Numbered from the stretch's first letter, positions 37,878 through 45,728 are shown. The stretch is 50,463 bases of DNA from a virus (IMGVR_UViG_3300038548_000551:1-50463); one strand, 5' to 3'. Translations and numbers: made by a program. The notes: generated by a model not told the origin, from the letters alone.

Positions 37878-38714
37878 TCACTTCTTCGTGGCCTGCTCGG
37901 CCTTCTTGTCATCGAGGGCCATCTTGAGCTCCTCCTGGCGGGCCTGGGTCTCCTCGCTGATGGCCGTGGCCAGCTCGCCCTCGCTCTCCTCCCGCAGCGG
38001 CCGGGTCACCTTGCCGGTGTCGCCCCGGGTGTCGATCTCGAGCATGTCGGTGATCTCCCGGACCTTGGTGAGCGGCAGCCGCTTGTCGACCAGAAACTTG
38101 GTGACCGTCTTCATGGCCTGGCGGTCCCACCACTGGGTCCAGGGGATGCCCTCGGCCATCCTCGAGCTCTTACGGATCCGCTCGACCTCCATCCGGTTCA
38201 TCACGTGGAACAGGGGCTTGGGGGCGTCGCGGAGCCAGGCGATCGCGTAGACGAACAGGATCTCCTCGGTGTTGCCCCGGTCGATTCCGTAATCCGGAAT
38301 GTGGATGAGCTTGGGGTCGCTGCCCTTGGACACCTCGAAGCGGTCCTGGACGAAGACCACGTCGGCGTCGATGATCGACACCGCGCCGGAGCGCATGGCC
38401 GCGGCCACGTAGCCCCGGTAGTCGGGGACCATGGTACACTTGCGGTTGAACGGCACCAGGTGGGCCTCGCGCCCCAGCAGCAGGCCCAGCCGGGCTGCGT
38501 CGTAGACGGCCCCGACGATCGAATTCGGCTCACACTCGGCGAGCTTGGGATTCCGGTTACACTCGAACGTGGCAATCTGGATCAGCTGGCCGGCGGTCAA
38601 CCCGCTGGCCTGGGGCAGGATCTCATCCAGCCGATCGGCTCGCAGCTGGAGCATGTCGAGGGCGGTGTAGTCCTTGCCGTTGTGGCGAATCTTCTGGAGC
38701 TCGGTTCTGGCCAT
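37878..38714 (-). CDS. recT: RecT-family ssDNA annealing protein
   Basis: A 278-residue protein, ATG at 38714 overlapping the preceding stop. It has the RecT core: QLIQIATFECNRNPKLAECEPNSIVGAVYDAARLGLLLGREAHLVPFNRKCTMVPDYRGYVAAAMRSGAV, then FEVSKGSDPKLIHIPD and IPWTQWWDRQAMKTVTKFLVDKRLPL. The C-terminus is charged and helical. RecT anneals complementary strands produced by the partner exonuclease at 38714-39745, for recombination and circularisation of the genome. Confidence 0.9.
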   Translation of the reverse strand: MARTELQKIRHNGKDYTALDMLQLRADRLDEILPQASGLTAGQLIQIATFECNRNPKLAECEPNSIVGAVYDAARLGLLLGREAHLVPFNRKCTMVPDYRGYVAAAMRSGAVSIIDADVVFVQDRFEVSKGSDPKLIHIPDYGIDRGNTEEILFVYAIAWLRDAPKPLFHVMNRMEVERIRKSSRMAEGIPWTQWWDRQAMKTVTKFLVDKRLPLTKVREITDMLEIDTRGDTGKVTRPLREESEGELATAISEETQARQEELKMALDDKKAEQATKK

Positions 38715-39745
38715 CAATCCTCCTCGGTGATGTGGTAGACCTTGAGCTGCTTGCTGGCTTTGGTGGTGGTGCAGAGAGCCTCGATGTCCGCGCGCATGTG
38801 CGCGATCGCGTCCTTCAGGTCCTCGAGACACCCGTACTCCGCGGCCCAGGCCGTGAGCAGTAGCGGGTCAATCAGTCCGGCCCCCTCTATGGCCTTGCGG
38901 TTCAAACGCTTCTGGCCGGCCAGCAGCTTGTAGTAGACGCGGGCCCCGGCGCCCTCGAAGACGCCCAGCCTGGTGCAGAGCTCGGCCAGGGTGTTGCGCG
39001 CCAGGTCCTTGAGCACCCCGGCCTCCTTGGCCATGGCCCGGAGCTCGACGTAGGCCTGGACGGCCGCGGCCCACTCCGGATCCGTCCGGGTCTCGACCAG
39101 GCCCTCGACGGCCGGCAGCTCGATCTTCCACTCGGGCTCTTTCTCCCGGGGGGGGATCCGGGGGATCACGTGGTCATTCCAGAAGTGGTCGCAGACCTCG
39201 ATGGCCTGCTTCTGGATGTCCGGGTCGACCTCGTAGTTGATGATCTCGAGTCGCCAGGAATCGGGGTGGAGCACGGCGAACGCCACCCACCGGTGATTGC
39301 ACAGCGAGGCGTAGTGGATGCCCTGGAATTGGTAGGACATCTGCAAGCCCTTCTTCACGATCTCGTTGAAGACCCACATGCCCATGGTCTTGATCTCGAG
39401 CACCCCGCCCTCGCCGAACGGTTTCGGCAGGGCGCGGGGCGTGACGTGCTCGCGCACCAGGCCGTCCGGGTGGCCGATCAGCCAGGCCCAGCGGGAGTGC
39501 TTCCGGAAGCGGGCCGGCTTGGTCTCCCGGCCAGACTCCTCGCGATAGCGCCGGCGGATCAGCGGCTCGAGGGCGATGCCCCGCTCGAGCACCAGCTTGG
39601 GCTCCTCGCGTGGCGGGACCTCGGCGATCTTCTCCCGGTAGACGTCCAGCGGGCTGGTGTACGGATCCACGCCTACAATCGGCCCCACATCTGATCCCCC
39701 GATGCCTGATTGCCGGCGCAGGTGGAACGCAGTGCGGTCACTCAT
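38714..39745 (-). CDS. YqaJ/lambda-exonuclease-type recombination nuclease
   Basis: A 343-residue protein. Residues RRQSGIGGSDVGPIVGVDPYTSPLDVY, LVLERGIALEPLIRRRYREE, WLIGHPDGLV, GVLEIKTMG and QFQGIHYASLCN give the order E...G/HPDG/ExK/Q of the YqaJ fold. The metal site is the Asp and Glu-x-Lys pair. It degrades 5' strands to make tails for RecT. Its start overlaps the stop of a possible 42-codon ORF. Confidence 0.9.
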   Translation of the reverse strand: MSDRTAFHLRRQSGIGGSDVGPIVGVDPYTSPLDVYREKIAEVPPREEPKLVLERGIALEPLIRRRYREESGRETKPARFRKHSRWAWLIGHPDGLVREHVTPRALPKPFGEGGVLEIKTMGMWVFNEIVKKGLQMSYQFQGIHYASLCNHRWVAFAVLHPDSWRLEIINYEVDPDIQKQAIEVCDHFWNDHVIPRIPPREKEPEWKIELPAVEGLVETRTDPEWAAAVQAYVELRAMAKEAGVLKDLARNTLAELCTRLGVFEGAGARVYYKLLAGQKRLNRKAIEGAGLIDPLLLTAWAAEYGCLEDLKDAIAHMRADIEALCTTTKASKQLKVYHITEED

Positions 39746-39870
39746 TGCGGACCTCCACGGTCATGGGTAAATTGCGGTCTCCATTCGTAGTCTGTTCTCC
39801 CTGGAGAACGGTCCACAGGCCCCGTCGCTTTGGTGTTAGCGCTCCTTCTCGGCGGGGTTTGTGCGTTCAT
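39742..39870 (-). CDS. Possible 42-codon ORF between HTH and exonuclease genes
   Basis: An ORF that starts in an ATGA overlap with the HTH gene's stop and ends in an ATGA overlap with the exonuclease start. The product is basic and polar (QTPPRRSANTKATGPVDRSPGR) with codons unlike its neighbours (AGA, AGG, ACA). Exact overlaps favour a real gene; composition, the orphan leader box and the palindrome inside it favour a regulatory gap. Confidence 0.35.
   Translation of the reverse strand: MNAQTPPRRSANTKATGPVDRSPGRTDYEWRPQFTHDRGGPQ
39794..39809. promoter_or_regulatory. Perfect inverted repeat, candidate operator
   Basis: GTTCTCC at 39794-39800 and GGAGAAC at 39803-39809, separated by CT. It lies upstream of the exonuclease/RecT genes and downstream of the HTH gene, so it is a natural target for that protein. 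TGGACC directly precedes it on the minus strand, but no good -10 follows. Confidence 0.55.
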
Positions 39871-40154
39871 CCCTCGAGGATCTTGTCGAGGGTGGAGCTC
39901 AACGACACGCTGTACTCGACCACCCGGCGGACGGCCCGCTCGGGGATCAGGTACTCGTTGCCCTCCCAGGCCTGCCACGTCCGGGTGGACACGCCCATCC
40001 ACTGGGCGGCCCGGGCCTGGGTCCAGCCGATTCGAGACTCCCCGTTGCGCGCCTTGAAGGTGCCGGGCTGGGTGACGCGCCAAAGGCGGAGGTCGGCACC
40101 ATTGATGGCGTAGACGTTGGTGTGCCGGCACCGTTCGAGGGCGGGGGTCATCAT
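39867..40154 (-). CDS. Cro/CI-type helix-turn-helix regulator
   Basis: A 95-residue protein. The helix-turn-helix reads GWTQARAAQWMGVSTRTWQAWE, with QARAAQWMG as first helix, a turn at V, and STRTWQAWE as recognition helix; a helical tail follows (IPERAVRRVVEYSVSLSSTLDKIL). Start at 40154 or the next ATG. It is the best candidate for an early-gene repressor, acting perhaps at 39794-39809 or the CGAGAC palindromes. Confidence 0.75.
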   Translation of the reverse strand: MMTPALERCRHTNVYAINGADLRLWRVTQPGTFKARNGESRIGWTQARAAQWMGVSTRTWQAWEGNEYLIPERAVRRVVEYSVSLSSTLDKILEG

Positions 40155-40155
40155 A

Positions 40156-40914
40156 TCAGATCGCTCCCTGTACGCGCGTGAACAGCTCTATGAGCGAGGC
40201 CATCTCTACCCCCCCGTAGCGCCGGATCTCTCCCCAGTCGCCAGCCTGGGCCCATTCAAGCACCTTGTGGCCGCTCTCCTCCGCCTCGAGGCCGAAGGCC
40301 TCGCACCACATGGCCAACGTGCCCTTGGCCCGCTTGTCCCCATCGCTGAGCAGCAGCCGGATGTCGACGTGCTCGACGTTCCGGAAGGGGTAGAGCAGCT
40401 CGTACCACTTGAGCTTGGGGACCGCCACGCCCAGCAGCGTCGAGCGCCAGCGCATCATGGGCAGATCGAACCCCTTGCCGTTGAAGGACACGAGGGTCAG
40501 CCGGCGGTCGCGCGCCCAGCTAAGCAGCTGCCAGCCCCGGCGCAGCACCTCCTTCTCGGCCGCCTCGATGTCGGGGATGGCGGCGAGGGGGCCTCGGGCG
40601 AAGTCGTCCAACTGGGCGGTGTCCACCTGGATGTTCCCCTGCTCGCCCAGCATGCCGCTCGAGATGCTCACGATGTGGGCGGTGGTGGGGTGGCAGGCCG
40701 GGATCTGGCCGGTCGAGGCCAGCGGGGCCTCGTGCTTCTGGCAGGCGGTCAGAACGCGGGAGGGTGACTCCTCCTCCCACTGCTCCTCGTTGCCCCCGTC
40801 GGCCAGGAAATTCTCCCGCTCCGTGCGGAGCCAGTACCAGTCGACGGCATACTCCTCCCCAGCCCAATACGGGCGCTGGGGGACTGTCTCGATGTCGAAT
40901 GTGTACGGCTTCAT
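40156..40914 (-). CDS. DEDD-type 3'-5' exonuclease
   Basis: A 252-residue protein. YTFDIETVPQ provides the first acidic pair, LTLVSFNGKGFDLPMMRWR the second Asp, and VEHVDIRLLLSD with the C-terminal EIRRYGGVEMASLIELFTRV the later ones. This is the predicted 3'-5' exonuclease family related to DNA polymerase B proofreading domains. It probably trims 3' ends in recombination or recycles host DNA. ATG at 40914 overlaps the preceding stop. Confidence 0.8.
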   Translation of the reverse strand: MKPYTFDIETVPQRPYWAGEEYAVDWYWLRTERENFLADGGNEEQWEEESPSRVLTACQKHEAPLASTGQIPACHPTTAHIVSISSGMLGEQGNIQVDTAQLDDFARGPLAAIPDIEAAEKEVLRRGWQLLSWARDRRLTLVSFNGKGFDLPMMRWRSTLLGVAVPKLKWYELLYPFRNVEHVDIRLLLSDGDKRAKGTLAMWCEAFGLEAEESGHKVLEWAQAGDWGEIRRYGGVEMASLIELFTRVQGAI

Positions 40915-41213
40915 CCAACGAGCTCCAGCTGCTGGGCCTTCTCCCGCTCCGACGTGCCGATGACCAGCTCCACCGCCAGGCCGGCGCGCACCATCTGGGT
41001 CAGCTGGGTCACGTCGAACATCTCCCGCTTGTCCGCGTAGTAATCGTGGACGCCACCCTGGCAGTCGATGAACCGGGCGATGCTTTGCCGGGCGTTGAAC
41101 GCCAGCAGCACCTCGCCGCCCTTGAGATTCAGGGCGGCGGGTTTCCGGCGGAGCGCATGCCGCTTCCGCATGTCCCACGTCTCGATGATCTTGGTGATTC
41201 GTAGCCTGGACAT
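40911..41213 (-). CDS. Hypothetical protein, 100 aa
   Basis: AGGAGGCATGATG: the second ATG (41213) has better spacing. The product is basic at the start (MSRLRITKIIETWDMRKRHALRRK), then VLLAFNARQSIARFIDCQGGVHDYYADKREMFDVTQL. A mixed alpha/beta fold is likely. It lies between the exonuclease and an HTH gene; no family was recognised. Confidence 0.6.
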   Translation of the reverse strand: MSRLRITKIIETWDMRKRHALRRKPAALNLKGGEVLLAFNARQSIARFIDCQGGVHDYYADKREMFDVTQLTQMVRAGLAVELVIGTSEREKAQQLELVG

Positions 41214-41500
41214 CATGCCTCCTTGGTGATGATGGGCCCGCCGCAGTGCGGGCAGAAAAATTCCTTGGCCACCAGCGCACGGGCCCGCTTCCGCTGGGCG
41301 CGTGGGATGGTGGGCATCTGGTCCACGGACTGAGTGAGCCGGTTGACTCCCCCGTAGCGAGGATCCCGCACCCAACGTGAGAGGGTGCCGGAGGAAATGC
41401 TATGCTTCTCGGCGACCTCGACGGCGCTGGTCTTCAGCGCCTGGCTCACCAGCTGGGCTTTGCGTCGGTCGCTGTACTGGGTCCGCTTTTTCTTGGTCAT
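41213..41500 (-). CDS. Transposase-type HTH protein with zinc half-ribbon
   Basis: A 95-residue protein. RTQYSDRRKAQLVSQALKTSAVEVAEKHSISSGTLSRWVRD is an IS3 OrfA-like HTH (residues 6-45). The end has EFFCPHCGGPIITKEA, one Cys pair. No transposase catalytic gene is near, so it looks like a transposon DNA-binding domain taken over by the phage as regulator. The ATG is preceded by GGAGGCGCC. Confidence 0.65.
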   Translation of the reverse strand: MTKKKRTQYSDRRKAQLVSQALKTSAVEVAEKHSISSGTLSRWVRDPRYGGVNRLTQSVDQMPTIPRAQRKRARALVAKEFFCPHCGGPIITKEA

Positions 41501-41520
41501 GGCGCCTCCAGGTTACAGTG

Positions 41521-41546
41521 AGGCCGCGGCGTTCCCACCGCGGCCT
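41521..41546. terminator. Strong hairpin between early genes
   Basis: AGGCCGCGG at 41521-41529 pairs perfectly with CCGCGGCCT at 41538-41546 around an eight-base loop. It sits after the DUF932 gene (leftward reading) and before the HTH gene. No T run follows on the minus strand, so it may attenuate or protect RNA ends rather than stop transcription completely. Confidence 0.6.
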
Positions 41547-41564
41547 GGTGAAGTGATCCGGGTC

Positions 41565-42347
41565 CTAGTTGACCCGGACGTCGACGTCGGCGCTGCCGGC
41601 GCCGATTTCTGCTGCCGGCGCGATGACGCCGGCCACCTGGTCGAGCAGCCCGTAGAGCCGGGTGGTCCGGCGCGGGAGCTCCAGTGCGTTGGAGGGTTTG
41701 AGCACCTCGGTGAAGGCGTTCAGCAGGGACCAGGCGTTGCGGGCCTCGAAGGCCTCGTGCAACGGCTTCCGCCACTGGGCCAGGACCTTGGGCACCGTGC
41801 CGTTGGCGATGACGCTGGCGTCCACCGACCGGAGCAACAGGTCGTGGGCCGTGCGATCGTCCACCTCGGCGACCTTGTACGCTGCGATCCGCTCATCCTG
41901 CCGGACCCGCATGTTCCCGATCTTGCCCACAGCCTGGGCGGCGAGGCGGGGGAGATCCCGCTCGATCCACCGGGTGTGCTTCCGGGCAATGGTGATCTCG
42001 CCGGAGAAGGCGAGGTTGTCGCAGACGAAGACGCGACCCCCGACGGCCAGGCCGGCGGAGAACGCCTTGTCATGCGAATTGCGGAGGCCCACGACCAGCG
42101 AGTAGTCATCGGCGTTGCTGCCGTTGAACAGCTCGAAGGTGGCGAACATCCGGGCTCCCTCGAGCCACAGACCAAACTCCCGATTCTTGGCCTCGTAGCC
42201 CAGGCCGGTCAGCTGGTCGAGAATCGTCTCGATCAGCAGCCGGTGAGAGATGGGCTGCCAGGTCTCGGTCGGTTCCGGGGTCGGAACCTCGAAGACCTCC
42301 ACCTCGGTGGCGGCGTTGGCGCCGCAGTGAAGCATCATGTTGGTCAT
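41565..42347 (-). CDS. DUF932-family protein
   Basis: A 260-residue protein. FGLWLEGARMFATFELFNGSNADDYSLVVGLRNSHDKAFSAGLAVGGRVFVCDNLAFSGE is the diagnostic core of the phage/plasmid DUF932 family, followed by a helical domain (LLRSVDASVIANGTVPKVLAQWRKPLHEAFEARN). The role of DUF932 is not established; some relatives sit with recombination genes. The leader box CAGAAGGAGCGCG precedes its ATG. Confidence 0.75.
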   Translation of the reverse strand: MTNMMLHCGANAATEVEVFEVPTPEPTETWQPISHRLLIETILDQLTGLGYEAKNREFGLWLEGARMFATFELFNGSNADDYSLVVGLRNSHDKAFSAGLAVGGRVFVCDNLAFSGEITIARKHTRWIERDLPRLAAQAVGKIGNMRVRQDERIAAYKVAEVDDRTAHDLLLRSVDASVIANGTVPKVLAQWRKPLHEAFEARNAWSLLNAFTEVLKPSNALELPRRTTRLYGLLDQVAGVIAPAAEIGAGSADVDVRVN

Positions 42348-42372
42348 CGCGCTCCTTCTGTGGGGGAAAATC

Positions 42373-42630
42373 TCAGGCGGCGAAGGCCGCCATGTGTTTG
42401 TTGCAGCGCTCGGCGTAGTTGCGGCGGGCCTCGAGCTCCTGGCCCTCGCCGAAGTAGTGGCCCTCGAAAGTGCCGCTGAAGCCGCGCTCGACGTCCTGCT
42501 TGTTCAGCATCCAGGTGGCAAACCGGGGATTGACGGCCCCGGTGTCTTCCAGGGCGACCAGGACGATGGCCAGGTAGTGATCCAGGGCGTTCGGCAGGTC
42601 GCAGTGGGCCAGGGTGCGGCGGGTGGTCAT
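42373..42630 (-). CDS. Hypothetical protein, 85 aa
   Basis: AGGAGGCATGATG at its start; the second ATG is chosen for spacing. Helical, with ALDHYLAIVLVALEDTG, FATWMLNKQDVERGFSGTFEG and a C-terminal EARRNYAERCNKHMAAFAA. Part of the leftward run of short early genes. No family was recognised. Confidence 0.55.
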   Translation of the reverse strand: MTTRRTLAHCDLPNALDHYLAIVLVALEDTGAVNPRFATWMLNKQDVERGFSGTFEGHYFGEGQELEARRNYAERCNKHMAAFAA

Positions 42631-43073
42631 CATGCCTCCTTCGCTGTGGGGATGCGGCCGTCGTAGAGGACGGTGGCGGTCGCGAGGTGGGGCTCGATCA
42701 GGGTGTCGAAGTCGGACTCCCAGCGTGGGTCGCACATGCTGTAGCGGCCCTCGCGGAATTCGAGGCCGGACTCGGAGGTCTGGGCCTCGCCGAACATCGA
42801 GTCCGGATCCGGGTGGCCCCAGCCCTCGAGGACCAGCAGGAAGATGCCGCTGGTCCCGGTGGGGGTGATCGTGGAGCCGCGGAGATTCCGGGCGCGTGGC
42901 TGCTTGTACCGGAGCACCGCGGCCTCTTTGTACTGGGCGTAGGGCTGCAACAGGATGGAGCCCTCGCGGACCTCGGTCTTCACGATTCCCATGAATCCGC
43001 CGGCCCGGTAGATCGTGGCCTTGCCGAAGGTGATCGGCACGAGGTCGGTGCTGCCGTCCATGCGGTTGGTCAT
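42630..43073 (-). CDS. Hypothetical protein, 147 aa
   Basis: A 147-residue mostly beta-rich protein (ITFGKATIYRAGGFMGIVKTEVREGSILLQPYAQYKEAAVL, GIFLLVLEGWG). Its ATG overlaps the previous stop and its stop is coupled to the gene downstream. It may be a single-domain early protein that binds another protein or DNA; nothing specific was recognised. Confidence 0.55.
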   Translation of the reverse strand: MTNRMDGSTDLVPITFGKATIYRAGGFMGIVKTEVREGSILLQPYAQYKEAAVLRYKQPRARNLRGSTITPTGTSGIFLLVLEGWGHPDPDSMFGEAQTSESGLEFREGRYSMCDPRWESDFDTLIEPHLATATVLYDGRIPTAKEA

Positions 43074-43333
43074 TTTCCACCTGCCAGCTTGGAGTAGTTG
43101 TCCCAGGTCCCGTAGGCGGCGCAGAGCTTCATGGCTTTGGCCTCGCGCGGGGTGACGTCGAGCTTCTCGTTGAGCTCATCGACGGCGGCCTGGTCGTAGT
43201 GGATGGGGTCCGGCAGCTTGGTCTCGAGGAGCCAGCGCTCGCCGGCCCGGATCATGCCGATCCGGTCGGCGCCCAGTCCGGTCATCAGGACGTAGGCTTG
43301 TTTTGGTGGGGTCAGGACAGTGTTGGGGGTCAT
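43070..43333 (-). CDS. Hypothetical protein, 87 aa, first gene after promoter P4
   Basis: An 87-residue protein whose ATG follows GAAAGGAGCGCTGACC, a variant of the shared leader box. VLMTGLGADRIGMIRAGERWLL precedes a helical C-terminus (AVDELNEKLDVTPREAKAMKLCAAYG) of a kind common in early phage proteins. The promoter at 43364-43392 lies just upstream. Confidence 0.55.
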   Translation of the reverse strand: MTPNTVLTPPKQAYVLMTGLGADRIGMIRAGERWLLETKLPDPIHYDQAAVDELNEKLDVTPREAKAMKLCAAYGTWDNYSKLAGGK

Positions 43334-43363
43334 GGTCAGCGCTCCTTTCTAGACTGCACTAGA

Positions 43364-43392
43364 AACTTACAGCCGCGGCGGTTGCCGGTCAA
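43364..43392 (-). promoter_or_regulatory. Promoter P4 (leftward)
   Basis: On the minus strand: -35 TTGACC at 43392-43387, a 17-base spacer, and -10 TAAGTT at 43369-43364. The spacer holds the CCGCGGCTG block also found in P3. It overlaps the end of the upstream gene and faces the gene starting at 43333. Confidence 0.7.
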
Positions 43393-43678
43393 GGTAAAAG
43401 GCGGCGATGTACTCGCGGGCGCGCTCGAGCTCGCCGGGGAACAGGTGGGGGAAGGCCTCCACCACGAAAGCAACGGCGCAATCCTCCTCGAACCAGTTTT
43501 CGGACCCGCTCGAGCGCTTGGAGAAGGCCACCTTGCCGGGGTCCATCTTGGCCACCAGGGCGCTTGGGACGAAGAATCCACCGTGACTCGGGGTGCTCAC
43601 GGAGTAGATGCCCTCGCCGATCTCGTCTACCGAGTCGGCCTTGCCCCAGGGGGTGTTGGTGTAGAGCGTGGCGATCAT
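43367..43678 (-). CDS. Hypothetical protein, 103 aa
   Basis: ATG at 43678 overlaps the previous stop (TGATG); an ATG at 43693 would add five residues. TLYTNTPWGKADSVDEIGEGIYSVSTPSHGGFFV opens a beta-rich half, and the rest is helical (FVVEAFPHLFPGELERAREYIAAF). The 'THTPWGxAD...GI..VST.SHGG' start is seen in conserved phage and plasmid proteins of unknown function. Confidence 0.6.
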   Translation of the reverse strand: MIATLYTNTPWGKADSVDEIGEGIYSVSTPSHGGFFVPSALVAKMDPGKVAFSKRSSGSENWFEEDCAVAFVVEAFPHLFPGELERAREYIAAFYLDRQPPRL

Positions 43679-43959
43679 CAGTCGACTCTCCATCCTGCCT
43701 CGAGGAGCTCATCGAGGCTCTTGAAGGTGACGGTCTCGGCCGCCTTGAGGTCCTCGAGGGTGACGCCCCAGGGGCTCACGTCCAGGTAGATGATGATGGC
43801 CGGCGGGGTGGTGTGCGTGGCGACAATGACGCCGGTTTGGGGGAAGCCAATCCCGTCTTCGTTGTAGCGCTTCATCGGGAGCACCGGCCAGTTTGGCCAG
43901 ACGCCGGCCTCGATGAACGCGCGCTGCTTGGCCAGGAATTCTGGGGTTTCGGTTCTCAT
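43678..43959 (-). CDS. Hypothetical protein, 93 aa
   Basis: ATG at 43959 with CTGGAGGGCTG upstream. Visible segments: TPEFLAKQRAFIEAGVWPNWPVLPMKRY, then VIVATHTTPPAIIIYLDVSPWG and a helical end. A compact alpha/beta protein of the early run; no family was recognised. Confidence 0.55.
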   Translation of the reverse strand: MRTETPEFLAKQRAFIEAGVWPNWPVLPMKRYNEDGIGFPQTGVIVATHTTPPAIIIYLDVSPWGVTLEDLKAAETVTFKSLDELLEAGWRVD

Positions 43960-44756
43960 CAGCCCTCCAGGAGTTTGGGGATCTCGGGAGCCAGGTAGTA
44001 TTTCCAGCTGTTCCTGGCGGCGTCGTTGAGCTGGCGGACCCAGGCCGTCCGGGTGGGCGACCACTTCCAGCCGTACATCCGGAGGTGCTTGGTCACGGCC
44101 TTGTTCGGCCGGCGGTCAAACTCGATCCAGGCCCGATTCTCCTCCGGGTGCTCGGTGAAGGTGAAGCCATCTTGCCGGTCCGGTTCCGGGGTCGGCTCCT
44201 CGCGGCGGGCGGTCTCCTCCTCGATGACCTCGAGGCGCAGCTTGAGCCGGCGGATGTTGGCGTTGTTGTTGGAGAGGGCGTAGCTGGGGTAGGGCTTCCG
44301 GGCCCAGCTGTAGCGGCCGGGGATGTCCTCATCGAGGAGCTTGGCCTTGGCGTCGCTGACTCCCGGGCATCCCACCATGGTGGCGTTCTTCCGCCAGTAG
44401 GCGTTCCGGGACTTCATTTTCTCCTGCCGGGCGGTGAGCTCGGCGATCCGGTCGGCGATCTTGGCCGGCGCGTCCTCATCGTCGGCGGAGATGCCGCCGG
44501 TGCCGACGGCCGCGGCGCGGTAGCGCAGGTCCTTGGCCCGGTCGTGGGCCTCGCTGCCCTTGCGCATGTTCACGTCGCTGCGCTTGATGGCGGCGCGGTG
44601 GCGCTTCTCGCTGTGGTGGCCCACCAGAATCGGTTGGCCCATCGGGGGGAGGCCCTCGGTCGCGGCCTTGAAGCGGCGATCGGTCTCGGCCTCGGCCTTG
44701 GCGGCGGCAGCTTCGAGCCGGTCGCGGCGGTCGTCCAGTCGGTCCTGGTAGGTCAT
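43959..44756 (-). CDS. DUF3560-family protein
   Basis: A 265-residue protein. The N-terminus has YQDRLDDRRDRLEAAAAKAEAE, GQPILVGHHSEKRHRAAIKRSD and MRKGSEAHDRAKDLRYRAAA, the full signature of DUF3560. The C-terminal part (TEHPEENRAWIEFDRRPNKAVTKHLRMYGWKWS, AWVRQL) is a second conserved segment. These proteins occur widely in phages and plasmids beside antirestriction genes; activity is not known. Coupled by ATGA to the genes on both sides. Confidence 0.8.
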   Translation of the reverse strand: MTYQDRLDDRRDRLEAAAAKAEAETDRRFKAATEGLPPMGQPILVGHHSEKRHRAAIKRSDVNMRKGSEAHDRAKDLRYRAAAVGTGGISADDEDAPAKIADRIAELTARQEKMKSRNAYWRKNATMVGCPGVSDAKAKLLDEDIPGRYSWARKPYPSYALSNNNANIRRLKLRLEVIEEETARREEPTPEPDRQDGFTFTEHPEENRAWIEFDRRPNKAVTKHLRMYGWKWSPTRTAWVRQLNDAARNSWKYYLAPEIPKLLEG

Positions 44757-45094
44757 ATCGTGTCCTTTCGGTGTTTGGCGAGCAGGCGCTCGGCCAGGTC
44801 GGCCTTGCCGTGGCCGGCCCATACTCGCTCGAGGTGAGTGGTGACCAGCTTCATTTCCTCCCGGAGCGAATCGTCGCCGATGATGTAGGACGGGGTGATG
44901 GTCCCCAGGGCGTCGATGCAGGCGCGGCAGTGGTCCAGGACGGCCTTGCGGGTGGTGAGCTCATCGAGGTTGGGCATGCCGTGGGAGCGGGCGACCAGCC
45001 AGACGGCCAGGTCTTCGAGACTGGCGCGCACCCGGACGTCGAAATTGAGCCGCTCGACACCGTCCCTCGAATGGGTCAGGTCGAATCGGGTCAT
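44753..45094 (-). CDS. Hypothetical helical protein, 113 aa
   Basis: ATG at 45094 overlaps the previous stop. Mostly helical: VRASLEDLAVWLVARSHGM, LDELTTRKAVLDHCRACIDALG, EEMKLVTTHLERVWAGHGKADLAERLL. No family was recognised. Coupled to the DUF3560 gene. Confidence 0.55.
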   Translation of the reverse strand: MTRFDLTHSRDGVERLNFDVRVRASLEDLAVWLVARSHGMPNLDELTTRKAVLDHCRACIDALGTITPSYIIGDDSLREEMKLVTTHLERVWAGHGKADLAERLLAKHRKDTI

Positions 45095-45279
45095 CGGGCG
45101 GCCTCCTCATCGGCGAGGGCCTCGCCCAGGGTGGACTCCAGGTCGCGGGCCTCGGGGACGGTCAGCCGGAAGGACTGGCCGGTCGAGGTGGTCACTTTCA
45201 CCGGTCGTGGCGATTCGTACTTCCCCCGCCGATCCTCTGGCGGGAGGTAGCGGGCGGTCAGCGGGATGTAGGTGGTCAT
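45091..45279 (-). CDS. Hypothetical protein, 62 aa
   Basis: A 62-residue protein, ATG at 45279, with AAAGGGACC as weak ribosome site. Basic and polar N-terminus, then VKVTTSTGQSFRLTVPEARDLESTLGEALADEEA. The second half resembles small phage protein-binding domains, but nothing is diagnostic. Confidence 0.5.
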   Translation of the reverse strand: MTTYIPLTARYLPPEDRRGKYESPRPVKVTTSTGQSFRLTVPEARDLESTLGEALADEEAAR

Positions 45280-45281
45280 GG

Positions 45282-45515
45282 TCAGGTCCCTTTCGGCAGG
45301 TTGGCCCCGCTGGAGTAGGCGACCCGGAGGACCGTCTTGGCTTCCTCGCCGAGGATCAACCGGTAGCCGTGCCGGCTCTCGATCGGGGTCACGAAGGGCA
45401 CGATGCCCAGGAGGGGGACCTCGCAGGAATCGCAGGGCTTGCCGCTCATGGTGTTGAACGTGGTGAGCTCCGCGCACACTGGGCAGCGCTCGGTCTTGCT
45501 CAATTCGCTGGTCAT
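45282..45515 (-). CDS. Zinc-ribbon protein, 77 aa
   Basis: ATG at 45515 with GGAGGCCGC upstream, overlapping the previous stop. RCPVCAELTTFNTMSGKPCDSCEVPLLGIVPFV contains two Cys pairs about 18 residues apart. A beta-rich tail follows. One of several zinc proteins in the early arm; partner unknown. Confidence 0.6.
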   Translation of the reverse strand: MTSELSKTERCPVCAELTTFNTMSGKPCDSCEVPLLGIVPFVTPIESRHGYRLILGEEAKTVLRVAYSSGANLPKGT

Positions 45516-45700
45516 GCGGCCTCCTCGTGGTGCCAGGTCCGGGCGATGGCGGCGAGCCGCTTGCCCTGCTGGGCGGTGGTCATGGCGGAGTAGGGCTTCA
45601 CGGGCTCCCAGTGGAGCCGATGGCCCTTGTGGATCCGGTAGGCTGTGTCCCACATGCCGATGGTGACGGGGCGGGACGGGCTGGCGAGGGGTTTGGTCAT
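45512..45700 (-). CDS. Hypothetical protein, 62 aa, first gene after promoter P3
   Basis: ATG at 45700 directly after GAAGGAGCGCTAAC, the shared leader box. The product is basic with several aromatics (WDTAYRIHKGHRLHWEPVKPYSAM). P3 at 45729-45757 drives it. No family was recognised. Confidence 0.55.
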   Translation of the reverse strand: MTKPLASPSRPVTIGMWDTAYRIHKGHRLHWEPVKPYSAMTTAQQGKRLAAIARTWHHEEAA

Positions 45701-45728
45701 GTTAGCGCTCCTTCTGGGTTACAGGATC

